Position numbers and translations under genes: made by a program | The notes under the pieces: model-generated | Told to the model about the DNA's origin: nothing | Seen by the model: the letters and a program-made list of their open reading frames with translations, nothing else | The model's database searches: none | Source: Cognatitamlana onchidii | GTDB taxonomy: Bacteria > Bacteroidota > Bacteroidia > Flavobacteriales > Flavobacteriaceae | Assembly (NCBI RefSeq): GCF_004804355.1 | Contig: NZ_SRWZ01000002.1 | Span: 62,001 to 126,000 of the forward strand | Direction of reading: 5' to 3' | DNA: 64,000 nt | Shown: positions 17,524 through 25,284 of the stretch, one piece after another | Numbering within the stretch: the stretch's first letter is position 1 | How the letters are laid out: the number at the start of each line of letters is the position of its first letter

Positions 17524-18700
17524 AATGGTGATTATTATAATAGAATACCAAAAACAGATATCTAACAGCCAATGCTAGTAATAATGGAATGAGCCCTATC
17601 GCAAAGACTTGTACACCAATAATCCAATGCAGCGTTAATAGACATAGAAGAATAATTAATAGCTTGATGTATTTTATAAACCATTGGTTTACATTCTTTT
17701 TAAAAAACTGTCCAACAACTAAGATATTTATAGCAAAGGCCCACAGTAAATTATAGTTCTGGTGGGTTCCAGTATGATTGGTTGCGAACCATAGTAGTAA
17801 GAGTAAAATACCTATACTACCAGTAATGGAGAACAAACAAATATCTAACCATTTACTTTGGGCATTCCGTTTGTAATCTTTGTAGGTAATAAATAGAATG
17901 CCTAGCCCGACGAGGCTAAGAATTGATAAGGGGCTAAAAATAAAATTGTTGGCTGCTATGGTGTTCTTTTTTGAATAAAGTGTTTGACTTTGTTTAACCA
18001 ATAAATCCCCTTTTTTATTTTTTGTAGCCACACTGAAGAATCTATGAATATTTTCTGGTAAAAACATATGGTCTTCTGTAGAAGCTTGTCTGTCTATAAC
18101 AGAGCCTAAAGCAATATCAATACCCAAGCTACCCCAGGAATTTTTATTTAAGTTATTCTGAATTAAGGTTCTAAATGTAGTGTCTTTAAAGTCTTTAGGC
18201 TTTTTAAACACAATGCCATCATTTAAGGTAATGTTAGTAACATCTTTAATTTTAGTTGCGCAATTATCAAAGAAGAAGTCGTATAAATACCTCCGGTTTT
18301 CAGGTTTATAATTGGTAACTAAATAATCATATAGTTTTTGTTTTTCAGCAAGCGAAAGGTTTAAGACTTGCTCTTTAATACTTCTGTCATAGTAATTATA
18401 AATTTGATAAAACCTCGTAAAATCTGTTTTACTTATAAGGTAATGAAGTTTCCCTTGAGCAAATTTTAAATAAAAATAAGGGGCACCAAAGTCATATTCT
18501 CCATAACCATAAACAACATCAATACGATTTTGTCGATCCCTAATTCTAAAAGCACTATGACCAAAGGCATCGTTTAAAGATGTGCCAGGACCAACTGTTA
18601 AAACACTTATTTCTGAATGAGGGGATAGCTTTTTTTCTTGAGTATGCCCCAATTTTATAATAAGTAAAAAGTAAAATAGAAGATGTAATTTTTTGCGCAT
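17510..18700 (-). CDS. DUF4105 membrane protein (possible lipoprotein N-acyltransferase)
   Basis: 396 residues: signal peptide (1-20), an extracytoplasmic domain with FGHSAFRI (His48) and FFDNCATKI (Cys147), and four or more C-terminal membrane helices (about 255-390). The His/Cys pair is the arrangement of NlpC/P60-LRAT-like papain folds. From memory, a DUF4105 protein has been described as the lipoprotein N-acyltransferase (Lnb) of Bacteroides; I apply that here only as a hypothesis. It overlaps the upstream PorQ-like gene by one base, so both are probably translated from one mRNA. Confidence 0.75.
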   Translation of the reverse strand: MRKKLHLLFYFLLIIKLGHTQEKKLSPHSEISVLTVGPGTSLNDAFGHSAFRIRDRQNRIDVVYGYGEYDFGAPYFYLKFAQGKLHYLISKTDFTRFYQIYNYYDRSIKEQVLNLSLAEKQKLYDYLVTNYKPENRRYLYDFFFDNCATKIKDVTNITLNDGIVFKKPKDFKDTTFRTLIQNNLNKNSWGSLGIDIALGSVIDRQASTEDHMFLPENIHRFFSVATKNKKGDLLVKQSQTLYSKKNTIAANNFIFSPLSILSLVGLGILFITYKDYKRNAQSKWLDICLFSITGSIGILLLLLWFATNHTGTHQNYNLLWAFAINILVVGQFFKKNVNQWFIKYIKLLIILLCLLTLHWIIGVQVFAIGLIPLLLALAVRYLFLVFYYNNHHSTAP

Positions 18701-19797
18701 TATCTAAAGATACTAAAATCAAGCTTTAATGAAAACACATTAGAATATAAGGCTACACTTTGATCCCCAATATCAGTAAATGCATAGTCTATTTGAATGC
18801 CACTATATTTAAAACCTAAGCCGAAACTGGGTTGAAAAGTAAGTTGATCTGTATTATCGAGTTGCAATTCGTTTTGGAAATTACCCATACCAGCCCTTAA
18901 ATACACCATATCTATGTAGCCAAATTCAAAACCGACAGCCGGATTAATACTAGCAAATGATGTTGAAATAACATCATTGGTTTCGGCAAACCTCATATTT
19001 AAGTTTACCGATGTAAGTAGGGTGTAATCATAATTAAAATCCACCACTTTTGAAACGCCTATTTGAAGTTTCGGAATGGTAATTTCCGTAGTTTCAGGAA
19101 GTTCTTGGTTTTGATCAGCCACCGCACCTTGTATTTTCGAAAATTCGTCTTCATCAATGGCCCAAGCATTAAATGTTGTTGTAATATCTCTAGCCATAAT
19201 ACCAAATTTCCAATTGTTTGATGTTTCATATTGCAGTCCAAAGTCAAAGCCAAACCCCCAAGAGGAAGCAAAATCACCAATAATTCTACGAATTACTTTG
19301 GCATTAACGCCATAGTTAAACCCTTGTACTGGTAAGCGCCTCGAGTACGAAAATGTTAATCCATAATCGGCAGTTGAAAACAGGCTAATTCTATCATAAT
19401 TAATATTCCCTTGTTCATCGATAAGCTGCGTTGTATTTAAAATATCATCTACAGCAAATCTAATTAGTGAAAAGCCTACGGCGCTCCTGTTATCTAATGG
19501 CATGGCAAAAGCCGCATAATCATAATTGGCAATATTAGCAAAATAGCTTGAATGCATTAGTGCCAACTGATTATCTTCAAGGTTAACAAGACCTGCAGGG
19601 TTCCAATAGCCAGAATTAACATCTGAACTATGAGCTGTTACAGCATTGCTCATACCCAAAGCAGCGGCATCCACACCAATATTCATAAACTCGTTAGAAT
19701 ATTTTCTAACCGTTTGCCCGAATAATGACATGGATATAACACAAAAGCATGTGGATATGCAGAGCCTCAAACGCAATTTTTTTACAAAGATGCACAT
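18700..19797 (-). CDS. PorV/PorQ-family type IX secretion protein
   Basis: 365-residue outer-membrane beta-barrel of the FadL-like PorV/PorQ family. After a signal peptide ending near SLFGQ, the mature start has the hallmark GVDAAALGMSNAVTAHSSDVNSGYWNPAGL, in which new outer-membrane carriers of T9SS are recognised (quoted here in part: GVDAAALGMSNA, then SGYWNPAGL). The end KLDFSIFR has the terminal aromatic of barrels. PorV and PorQ bring T9SS cargo to the attachment complex; the length (365) and sequence favour PorQ, but this is not certain. Cargo-type proteins occur at 30033, 60835 and 62144 in this window. Confidence 0.82.
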   Translation of the reverse strand: MCIFVKKLRLRLCISTCFCVISMSLFGQTVRKYSNEFMNIGVDAAALGMSNAVTAHSSDVNSGYWNPAGLVNLEDNQLALMHSSYFANIANYDYAAFAMPLDNRSAVGFSLIRFAVDDILNTTQLIDEQGNINYDRISLFSTADYGLTFSYSRRLPVQGFNYGVNAKVIRRIIGDFASSWGFGFDFGLQYETSNNWKFGIMARDITTTFNAWAIDEDEFSKIQGAVADQNQELPETTEITIPKLQIGVSKVVDFNYDYTLLTSVNLNMRFAETNDVISTSFASINPAVGFEFGYIDMVYLRAGMGNFQNELQLDNTDQLTFQPSFGLGFKYSGIQIDYAFTDIGDQSVALYSNVFSLKLDFSIFR

Positions 19798-19861
19798 AAT
19801 TTATAAACCTATAAACTTCAAATTAATATAGATATTGTTTAATACTTGTAATAGACTCAAA

Positions 19862-19893
19862 TTGTTTTTTATTTTTACGCAAATATACTTTTA
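19862..19893 (+). promoter_or_regulatory. Putative Bacteroidota-type promoter of pssA
   Basis: TTG at 19862-19864 and TACTTTTA at 19886-19893 are separated by 21 bases. This resembles the Bacteroidota -33/-7 pattern (TTTG, N19-21, TANNTTTG) with one mismatch in the -7 box. The pssA start codon follows at 19896, so the leader would be very short. Confidence 0.35.
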
Positions 19894-19895
19894 TA

Positions 19896-20648
19896 ATGAA
19901 ACAGCATATTCCCAATATTCTCACACTTTTAAATCTTTTTTGTGGCAGTATTGCAGTGCTTTTTGCAGTCAATGCTAACTTTATAGTATCGGCATTTTTT
20001 GTCTTTTTAGGTATCTTCTTTGATTTTTTTGATGGTTTTGCTGCCCGAAAACTACAAGTGCAAAGTGAGTTAGGCCTTCAGTTAGATTCGCTTGCAGATA
20101 TGGTAACTAGTGGTTTGGTTCCTGGAATTGTTATGTATAAATTATTGGAGTTTACCATGGAAGTATCTCCTGTTGGTACAGATTTTAGTGGCTGGGAAAT
20201 GGCGATAAATTGGAATGGATTAACTTATTCGGGGCTTCCTCTTTTCGGACTTTTAATTACCATCGCTTCGGCATATAGGCTCGCTAAGTTTAATATAGAT
20301 GATGAACAGCAAACCTATTTTAAAGGACTTCCTACACCAGCTAATGCCTTATTAGTTTTATCCTTGCCTTTAATTGTAGAGTTTCAAAATAATGATGCTA
20401 TAAACACTGTTATTTTTAACAGATGGTTTTTACTTAGCTTTACGGTATTGAGTGCTTATTTGCTTAATTCTAATATTAAATTATTTGCACTTAAGTTTAA
20501 AGATTTTAGTTTTATAAATAATAAGAGCCGATATATCTTTATTTTGCTATGTATGGTTTTATTAGTGGTATTAAAATTTGTAGCCATACCTTGTATAATC
20601 TTGCTCTATATATTCATCTCTGTTTTAGAAAATTTAACTTCAAATTAA
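19896..20648 (+). CDS. pssA: CDP-diacylglycerol-serine O-phosphatidyltransferase
   Basis: Makes phosphatidylserine from CDP-diacylglycerol and serine, the first step to phosphatidylethanolamine. The CDP-alcohol phosphotransferase signature DGxxAR-x8-GxxxDxxxD is complete at residues 46-68 (Asp46, Gly47, Ala50, Arg51, Gly60, Asp64, Asp68). It is 250 residues with about six to eight membrane segments, normal for the PssA of this phylum. DUF808 begins six bases downstream, so the two may be co-transcribed. Confidence 0.93.
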   Translation: MKQHIPNILTLLNLFCGSIAVLFAVNANFIVSAFFVFLGIFFDFFDGFAARKLQVQSELGLQLDSLADMVTSGLVPGIVMYKLLEFTMEVSPVGTDFSGWEMAINWNGLTYSGLPLFGLLITIASAYRLAKFNIDDEQQTYFKGLPTPANALLVLSLPLIVEFQNNDAINTVIFNRWFLLSFTVLSAYLLNSNIKLFALKFKDFSFINNKSRYIFILLCMVLLVVLKFVAIPCIILLYIFISVLENLTSN

Positions 20649-20654
20649 AGGATT

Positions 20655-21545
20655 ATGGCCTCTGGTTTTTTTGCATTATTAGATGATATTGCTGCTCTTA
20701 TGGATGATGTCGTGGTAATGAGTAAAATCTCTACCAAAAAGACGGCCGGTATTCTTGGCGATGATTTGGCGGTAAATGCCGAAAAAGCTACAGGGTTTGT
20801 GTCTTCTAGAGAGCTGCCAGTACTTTGGGCTATTACGAAAGGATCTGCTTTAAACAAGGTCATTATTTTACCAATAGCCTTTTTACTAAGTGCATTTGCG
20901 CCTTGGGGTGTGACATTGGCATTGATTCTTGGTGGGGTGTATTTAGCATTTGAAGGTGCTGAAAAAATATATCATGTCTTGTTTTATAGAAATCATGATG
21001 AAGCTAATACACAGGAAGATATTGATATTTCTTTATCTGAGGAAGAGCAGAAGGCTGCTGAAAAGAAAAAGGTAAAGTCGGCTATTTTTACAGATTTTAT
21101 TCTCTCTGTTGAGATTATAATTATTGCCTTAGGTACTGTTGTAGGAGAACCTCTATTATTTCAAATTTTGGTGGTTACTATTGTTGCGGTTATTGCTACC
21201 ATTGGGGTATATGGTATCGTAGCACTTATTGTTCGAATGGACGATATTGGGTTGAAATTAATAGGATTAAACACTAATAAAAAGAGTTTTACGCATCTGC
21301 TTGGTAACCTGCTTATTAAAACTTTGCCATGGGTTATTAAAAGCTTAGCTGTGATTGGTACGATTGCGCTCTTATTAGTAGCGGGAGGTATTTTTGTTCA
21401 TAATATTGAGTTTTTCCATCATTTTTTGGAAAATATTCCTGGGTTTTTAAGGGATTTTGTTGTTGGACTGTTAGTAGGATTCACAGTACTTTTAATAGTG
21501 AAGCTATTTAATTACTTGAGAAACCGGATTTTTGCGTCTGGATAA
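20655..21545 (+). CDS. DUF808 inner-membrane protein
   Basis: 296-residue member of the DUF808 (YedI-like) family. The N-terminus MASGFFALLDDIAALMDDVV, then KKTAGILGDDLAVNAEKATGF, is the family hallmark; four or more membrane helices follow (about 75-100, 140-165, 170-190, 225-250, 262-285) with an acidic cytoplasmic loop near 115-140. Function is not established. It follows pssA by six bases and converges on the small ribbon-helix-helix gene. Confidence 0.88.
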   Translation: MASGFFALLDDIAALMDDVVVMSKISTKKTAGILGDDLAVNAEKATGFVSSRELPVLWAITKGSALNKVIILPIAFLLSAFAPWGVTLALILGGVYLAFEGAEKIYHVLFYRNHDEANTQEDIDISLSEEEQKAAEKKKVKSAIFTDFILSVEIIIIALGTVVGEPLLFQILVVTIVAVIATIGVYGIVALIVRMDDIGLKLIGLNTNKKSFTHLLGNLLIKTLPWVIKSLAVIGTIALLLVAGGIFVHNIEFFHHFLENIPGFLRDFVVGLLVGFTVLLIVKLFNYLRNRIFASG

Positions 21546-21565
21546 GAATGTGTATGTATAAGGCG

Positions 21566-21742
21566 CTATTGCTCTGAATCTAGCGGGCGTTTTTTGAGTG
21601 TTCGTTTGGCTTTTTTTAAGCTTTCGTTTAGCATCCATTCAATCTGGCCATTGGTGCTGCGAAATTCATCAGAAGCCCATTTTTCAATGGCTTTGAGCAT
21701 ATCTTCATTTAAACGTAGTGCAAAAGCTTTCTTTTTTGGCAT
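21566..21742 (-). CDS. Small ribbon-helix-helix (Arc-like) DNA-binding protein
   Basis: A 58-residue reading frame read directly from the minus strand: ATG at 21742, TAG at 21566. The start MPKKKAFALRLNEDMLKAIE gives a basic beta strand and first helix; a second helix WASDEFRSTNGQIEWMLNE and a basic tail follow. This is the classical strand-helix-helix pattern of the Arc/MetJ superfamily, with the RSTNGQIEWML segment typical of Arc-like proteins. It starts two bases after the stop of the PH-like gene, so it is the third gene of the SPFH operon. It may be a transcriptional autoregulator; a candidate inverted repeat lies upstream of the SPFH gene. Confidence 0.82.
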   Translation of the reverse strand: MPKKKAFALRLNEDMLKAIEKWASDEFRSTNGQIEWMLNESLKKAKRTLKKRPLDSEQ

Positions 21743-21744
21743 GA

Positions 21745-22233
21745 TTATGTTTTATGCAAATATCTTGAAATAACAAGATCCGCTTCCATTTTTTTTTGAG
21801 TTCCTAGTAATAACTTTTTTTGGTCTTTAAGTATTAGCTGAATACCTATATTACCTTTAACATTTACGGCAAGACCTTTATTTCCATAAAAACTGCCACC
21901 CTTTAATCCCCAGCCGCCATATTCGGAGATGGCGTTGTAGGTTCTTGTTTCAGCGTGTAAAACATGCGACCAAGGAATGGTTTTCATTTTCCGATGTATG
22001 GGCCAAAATTGATAGTGTATACCATGGTCATCTATTCGAGTGGTAAGTTTAAAAATAAATACTATTGAGCAACACAGTATAACAATGCTGGATAAAAGTA
22101 TGTAGTTGAGGATGCTCAAATTTTGTTTTAAAAAAGATTTAGTCAATAAAACAAATGGAACTACAATGCTTATAAGCATTAATACTATGAGCCACGTTTG
22201 TGTAAACCGTTGTTCTTCTTTGAAAATTTTCAT
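21745..22233 (-). CDS. Small membrane protein with PH-like domain
   Basis: 162 residues with two membrane helices (about 14-32 and 40-60) followed by a cytoplasmic domain containing the IPWSHVLHAETRTYN strand-turn and an aromatic/glycine-rich segment (YGGWGLKGGSFYGNKG). This looks like the bacterial PH-like domains found in short membrane proteins, although I cannot assign a named family with certainty. It lies between the SPFH gene (two bases) and the ribbon-helix-helix gene (two bases), so these three form one operon. Function unknown; the neighbourhood suggests membrane organisation or stress. Confidence 0.65.
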   Translation of the reverse strand: MKIFKEEQRFTQTWLIVLMLISIVVPFVLLTKSFLKQNLSILNYILLSSIVILCCSIVFIFKLTTRIDDHGIHYQFWPIHRKMKTIPWSHVLHAETRTYNAISEYGGWGLKGGSFYGNKGLAVNVKGNIGIQLILKDQKKLLLGTQKKMEADLVISRYLHKT

Positions 22234-22235
22234 GT

Positions 22236-23096
22236 TTAATGATTTAAAGTACCGGTATTTAATACAGGAGAGGCATCTTTATCACCGCACAATATAACCA
22301 TAAGATTACTTACCATAGCTGCTTTTCGTTCTTCATCAAAATCTACAATCTCTTTTTTACCAAGTTCACCTAAGGCCATTTCTACCATGCTTACGGCACC
22401 TTCAACAATTTTGTGTCTTGCGGCAACAATAGCAGTTGCTTGTTGTCTTTTTAGCATGGCATTTGCAATTTCTTGAGCATATGCCAAGTATCCTATTCTT
22501 GCTTCTAAAACCTCTATACCAGCGATAGACAGTCTTTCGTCAATTTCTTTTTCCAATGTTTCGCTAACCTCATTAACACTAGATCTTAATGTAATATCCT
22601 CGGTATGACCTTCATCTGCAAAGTTGTCATAAGGATACATACTTGCTAGTTTTCGAACAGCCGCGTCTGTTTGTACGCGTACAAAATTCTCATAATTATC
22701 AACATCAAAAGCTGCTTTGTAAGTGTCTTGCACCCGCCAAACCAGAATAGTACTAATCATTATTGGATTACCTAGTTTATCGTTTACTTTTAAACGTTCA
22801 CTATCAAAATTGCTAGCTCTAAGAGAGATTTTCTTTTTAAAATAAAGTGGGTTTGTCCAGTAAAATCCATTCTTTTTAATGGTGCCAACATATTTGCCAA
22901 ACAGAAGGAGTACTCGAGAGTTGTTCGGTTGTACCATAACAAAACCTGGGGCGATAAAAACTGCTAAGAATGTAGCAATAACAAAGTTGAAATTCTCAGT
23001 AACAATTAAAGCCGCAATGCTTCCAACGAATAGCAAGAAAAAAACGAATAGCATAAGGTATCCATTAGCAGGTGTAATTATTTTCTCTTCTTTCAT
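22236..23096 (-). CDS. SPFH/band 7 domain membrane protein
   Basis: 286-residue stomatin/prohibitin-like protein. Two N-terminal hydrophobic segments (about 12-32 and 34-52) are followed by an SPFH domain with VQPNNSRVLLLFGKYVGTIK, LVWRVQDTYKAAFDVDNYE and ERLSIAGIEVLEARIGYLAY, then an alpha-helical coiled-coil-like tail. SPFH proteins form oligomeric rings that scaffold membrane regions. It is the first gene of a three-gene operon with a PH-like membrane protein and a ribbon-helix-helix protein. Confidence 0.88.
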   Translation of the reverse strand: MKEEKIITPANGYLMLFVFFLLFVGSIAALIVTENFNFVIATFLAVFIAPGFVMVQPNNSRVLLLFGKYVGTIKKNGFYWTNPLYFKKKISLRASNFDSERLKVNDKLGNPIMISTILVWRVQDTYKAAFDVDNYENFVRVQTDAAVRKLASMYPYDNFADEGHTEDITLRSSVNEVSETLEKEIDERLSIAGIEVLEARIGYLAYAQEIANAMLKRQQATAIVAARHKIVEGAVSMVEMALGELGKKEIVDFDEERKAAMVSNLMVILCGDKDASPVLNTGTLNH

Positions 23097-23112
23097 AATA
23101 TTTAAATTTAAA

Positions 23113-23133
23113 ATGATATTAATTTGATATCAT
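23113..23133 (-). promoter_or_regulatory. Inverted repeat upstream of the SPFH operon (operator candidate)
   Basis: ATGATAT (23113-23119) and ATATCAT (23127-23133) form a perfect 7-bp inverted repeat with a 7-base spacer, 17-37 bases upstream of the SPFH start codon. The region is AT-rich, so chance occurrence is possible. Its position suits an operator, perhaps for the ribbon-helix-helix protein of the same operon. Confidence 0.3.
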
Positions 23134-23283
23134 AAAGATATAATAATATTTTTAATAAATTGAATTATTATTGAAGTATTTCCCACTAGCGCTTCCTTAC
23201 CAACAACGTAGGTAATAATTGATAAAAAATAAAAAGAATGCTTATGTAAGGTGAAAAGGGAGGTTCACCAAGATATAAACAAT

Positions 23284-23295
23284 TTGGTTAACCAA
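23284..23295. repeat. 12-bp perfect palindrome TTGGTTAACCAA
   Basis: Perfect palindrome in the 259-bp gap between lptB and the SPFH gene. A half-site-like ACCAAGAT occurs here and again about 25 bases earlier (near 23267). It may be a protein-binding site; no neighbouring gene points to a specific regulator. Nothing else was recognised in this gap besides the inverted repeat next to the SPFH gene. Confidence 0.25.
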
Positions 23296-23355
23296 GATTT
23301 AACACAAGACTTTAAAGAGAAATAAAAAAGGATGCAATCTAACAATTCTTAGATC

Positions 23356-24096
23356 TTAGTCTCTAATTTTCTTTTTCCGAAGTTCGAAATTCTGACCTAA
23401 ATAAACTTTTCTAACCATGTCATCGTCTGCGAGTTCTTCTGGCTTACCCGCTTTAAGAATACTACCCTCAAACATTAAATAAGTTCTGTCTGTAATTGCT
23501 AAAGTTTCTTGTACGTTATGATCTGTAATAAGAATGCCAATATTTTTTTTGGTAAGTTGGGCTACAATTCTTTGAATATCTTCAACAGCTACGGGGTCAA
23601 CCCCTGCAAAAGGTTCATCAAGTAAAATAAAATTAGGATCGGTAGCTAGAGCTCTTGCAATTTCTGTTCGCCTTCGTTCTCCACCAGAAAGTAAGTCCCC
23701 TCTGTTTTTTCTAATATGGCCCAAACTAAATTCGTCAATAAGGGATTCCATTTTATGTAACTGTTCCTTTTTACTAAGCTTAGTTAATTGTAACACGCTT
23801 AAAATGTTGTCTTCAATACTCAGTTTTCTAAAAACAGATGCTTCTTGAGCTAAATACCCTATACCATTTTGTGCTCTTTTGTACATAGGATATTTTGTGA
23901 TTTCTGTATTATCTAAATAAATATGACCGCCATTAGGCTTAATTAAACCAACAATCATGTAAAAACTGGTTGTTTTTCCTGCGCCATTAGGACCTAATAA
24001 TCCAACAATTTCACCCTGATGCACCTCAAGAGATACGTCTTTTACCACTTTGCGTCCACTATAGGACTTCATCAAATTATCAGCTTTTAAAATCAT
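23356..24096 (-). CDS. lptB: LPS export ABC transporter ATP-binding protein
   Basis: Cytoplasmic ATPase of the LptB2FG complex that extracts LPS from the inner membrane. 246 residues with Walker A GPNGAGKTT near 35-43, Q-loop, signature LSGGERRRTEIARAL near 139-153, Walker B FILLDEPFAGVDP near 159-171 and the switch His in ITDHNV. The FAGVDP wording after Walker B is typical of LptB. It follows the CMD-family gene by 23 bases and probably belongs to the tatC/kdsD transcript. Confidence 0.95.
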   Translation of the reverse strand: MILKADNLMKSYSGRKVVKDVSLEVHQGEIVGLLGPNGAGKTTSFYMIVGLIKPNGGHIYLDNTEITKYPMYKRAQNGIGYLAQEASVFRKLSIEDNILSVLQLTKLSKKEQLHKMESLIDEFSLGHIRKNRGDLLSGGERRRTEIARALATDPNFILLDEPFAGVDPVAVEDIQRIVAQLTKKNIGILITDHNVQETLAITDRTYLMFEGSILKAGKPEELADDDMVRKVYLGQNFELRKKKIRD

Positions 24097-24119
24097 AATT
24101 GCAATAACGTAAATTTTAA

Positions 24120-24467
24120 TTAATTATTGGCTTCCAGAGCATCCCAATACTCATAAGCCTGGCGTAAGTGCGGAATAATAATTGTGCCATCAACTAAGGT
24201 GGCAATACTTAGAGTTTCAACAACTTCTTCCTTTTTTAGTCCTGCTTTTAAACAATTCTTAAGGTGATATTTTACGCAATCATAAAAACGTAAAACAACC
24301 GAAGTCACCAAATCTAGTAGTTCCATCGTTTTAATATCTAAAGCTCCTTCGGTATATGCATTAGTATCTAAATTAAAAATTCGTTTTATAATTTTATTAT
24401 TATCTGCTAAAATTTTGTCGTTCACTTTAGAACAATAGTCATTAAACTCTTGTACAATATTAGACAT
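24120..24467 (-). CDS. Carboxymuconolactone decarboxylase (CMD) family protein
   Basis: 115-residue all-helical protein of the AhpD/CMD family. The core DCVKYHLKNCLKAGLKKEEV (near 63-82) contains the Cys-x3-His arrangement and the G-x-x-x-E-E turn typical of the family, followed by a helix with HLRQAYEYWD. Members are antioxidant or decarboxylase proteins; true carboxymuconolactone decarboxylase activity is unlikely from this context. It starts inside the last eight bases of tatC and precedes lptB, an arrangement that suggests co-transcription rather than shared function. Confidence 0.82.
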   Translation of the reverse strand: MSNIVQEFNDYCSKVNDKILADNNKIIKRIFNLDTNAYTEGALDIKTMELLDLVTSVVLRFYDCVKYHLKNCLKAGLKKEEVVETLSIATLVDGTIIIPHLRQAYEYWDALEANN

Positions 24468-25284
24468 GTTGTTTTTCTTTTTTCATTTGATTTCTTACAA
24501 CGATCTTAGAGATGTAAATACTAACCTGATAAAGAATTATAATAGGAATTGCTACAATAACCTGACTAGCTATGTCGGGGGGGGTAATGATTGCGGATAA
24601 GATAAGCACAACTACTAAGGCATATTTTCTATATTTTCTTAAAATTTCGGGTGTTACCAGTCCAATTTTAGTTAGAAAGTAAATAATTATTGGGAGCTCA
24701 AAAATTAGACCAGAAGCAAGGGCAGACGATCTCACTAAAGCAATGTAAGAACTAATATCGATCTGATTATCAACAATCTCCGAAATACTATAATTTGCCA
24801 AAAAGTTTATGGATAGCGGCGTTACGATGTAGTATCCAAATAGAACACCCAAAAAGAAAAGTAACGATGAAATAATTATAAATCCTCTGGAATGACGTCT
24901 TTCATTGTCATGCAACCCAGGGCTGATAAATTTCCAGAGTTGGTAAATGATGTATGGGAACGATATAATAAAACCTCCTAAAATAGCGGTCCATATATCT
25001 GCAGAAAATTGGCCTGCCATTGTCCTATTTTGTAATATTAAAGGAATTTTTTCATTACAAAACGTGGTGTCTAGATTTATAAAGGTTGCTGTTTTGCATA
25101 AAAAATCATAAGTCGGAAAACTCATGTTCAATGGTGCAAAAATAATGGCGTTAAAAATAAACCTACTAAAAATAAAGGCTAAAGTTGCGACTATAACTAC
25201 AGCTAAACAAATTCGTATTAAATGCCAACGTAAATCTTCTAGGTGGTCGAGAAAAGACATCTCGTTAATATTTTTTTTTGCCAT
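24460..25284 (-). CDS. tatC: Sec-independent (twin-arginine) translocase subunit TatC
   Basis: Core receptor of the Tat system that recognises twin-arginine signal peptides. 274 residues with six membrane helices. Family features include MSFLDHLEDLRWHLIRI at the N-terminus, GGFIISFPYIIYQLWKFISPGL (quoted: FPYIIYQLWKFISPGL) and EKIGLVTPE-like KIGLVTPEILRKYRKYA in the second half. An enlarged first periplasmic loop (about residues 55-95), common in Bacteroidota, is present. It overlaps kdsD by one base and the CMD gene by eight. Confidence 0.95.
   Translation of the reverse strand: MAKKNINEMSFLDHLEDLRWHLIRICLAVVIVATLAFIFSRFIFNAIIFAPLNMSFPTYDFLCKTATFINLDTTFCNEKIPLILQNRTMAGQFSADIWTAILGGFIISFPYIIYQLWKFISPGLHDNERRHSRGFIIISSLLFFLGVLFGYYIVTPLSINFLANYSISEIVDNQIDISSYIALVRSSALASGLIFELPIIIYFLTKIGLVTPEILRKYRKYALVVVLILSAIITPPDIASQVIVAIPIIILYQVSIYISKIVVRNQMKKEKQHV

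Noticed and set aside
21566-22233. Toxin-antitoxin pair (ribbon-helix-helix antitoxin plus PH-like toxin)
   Set aside because: The membrane PH-like protein does not resemble any toxin fold, and the gene order with SPFH fits a membrane operon better.
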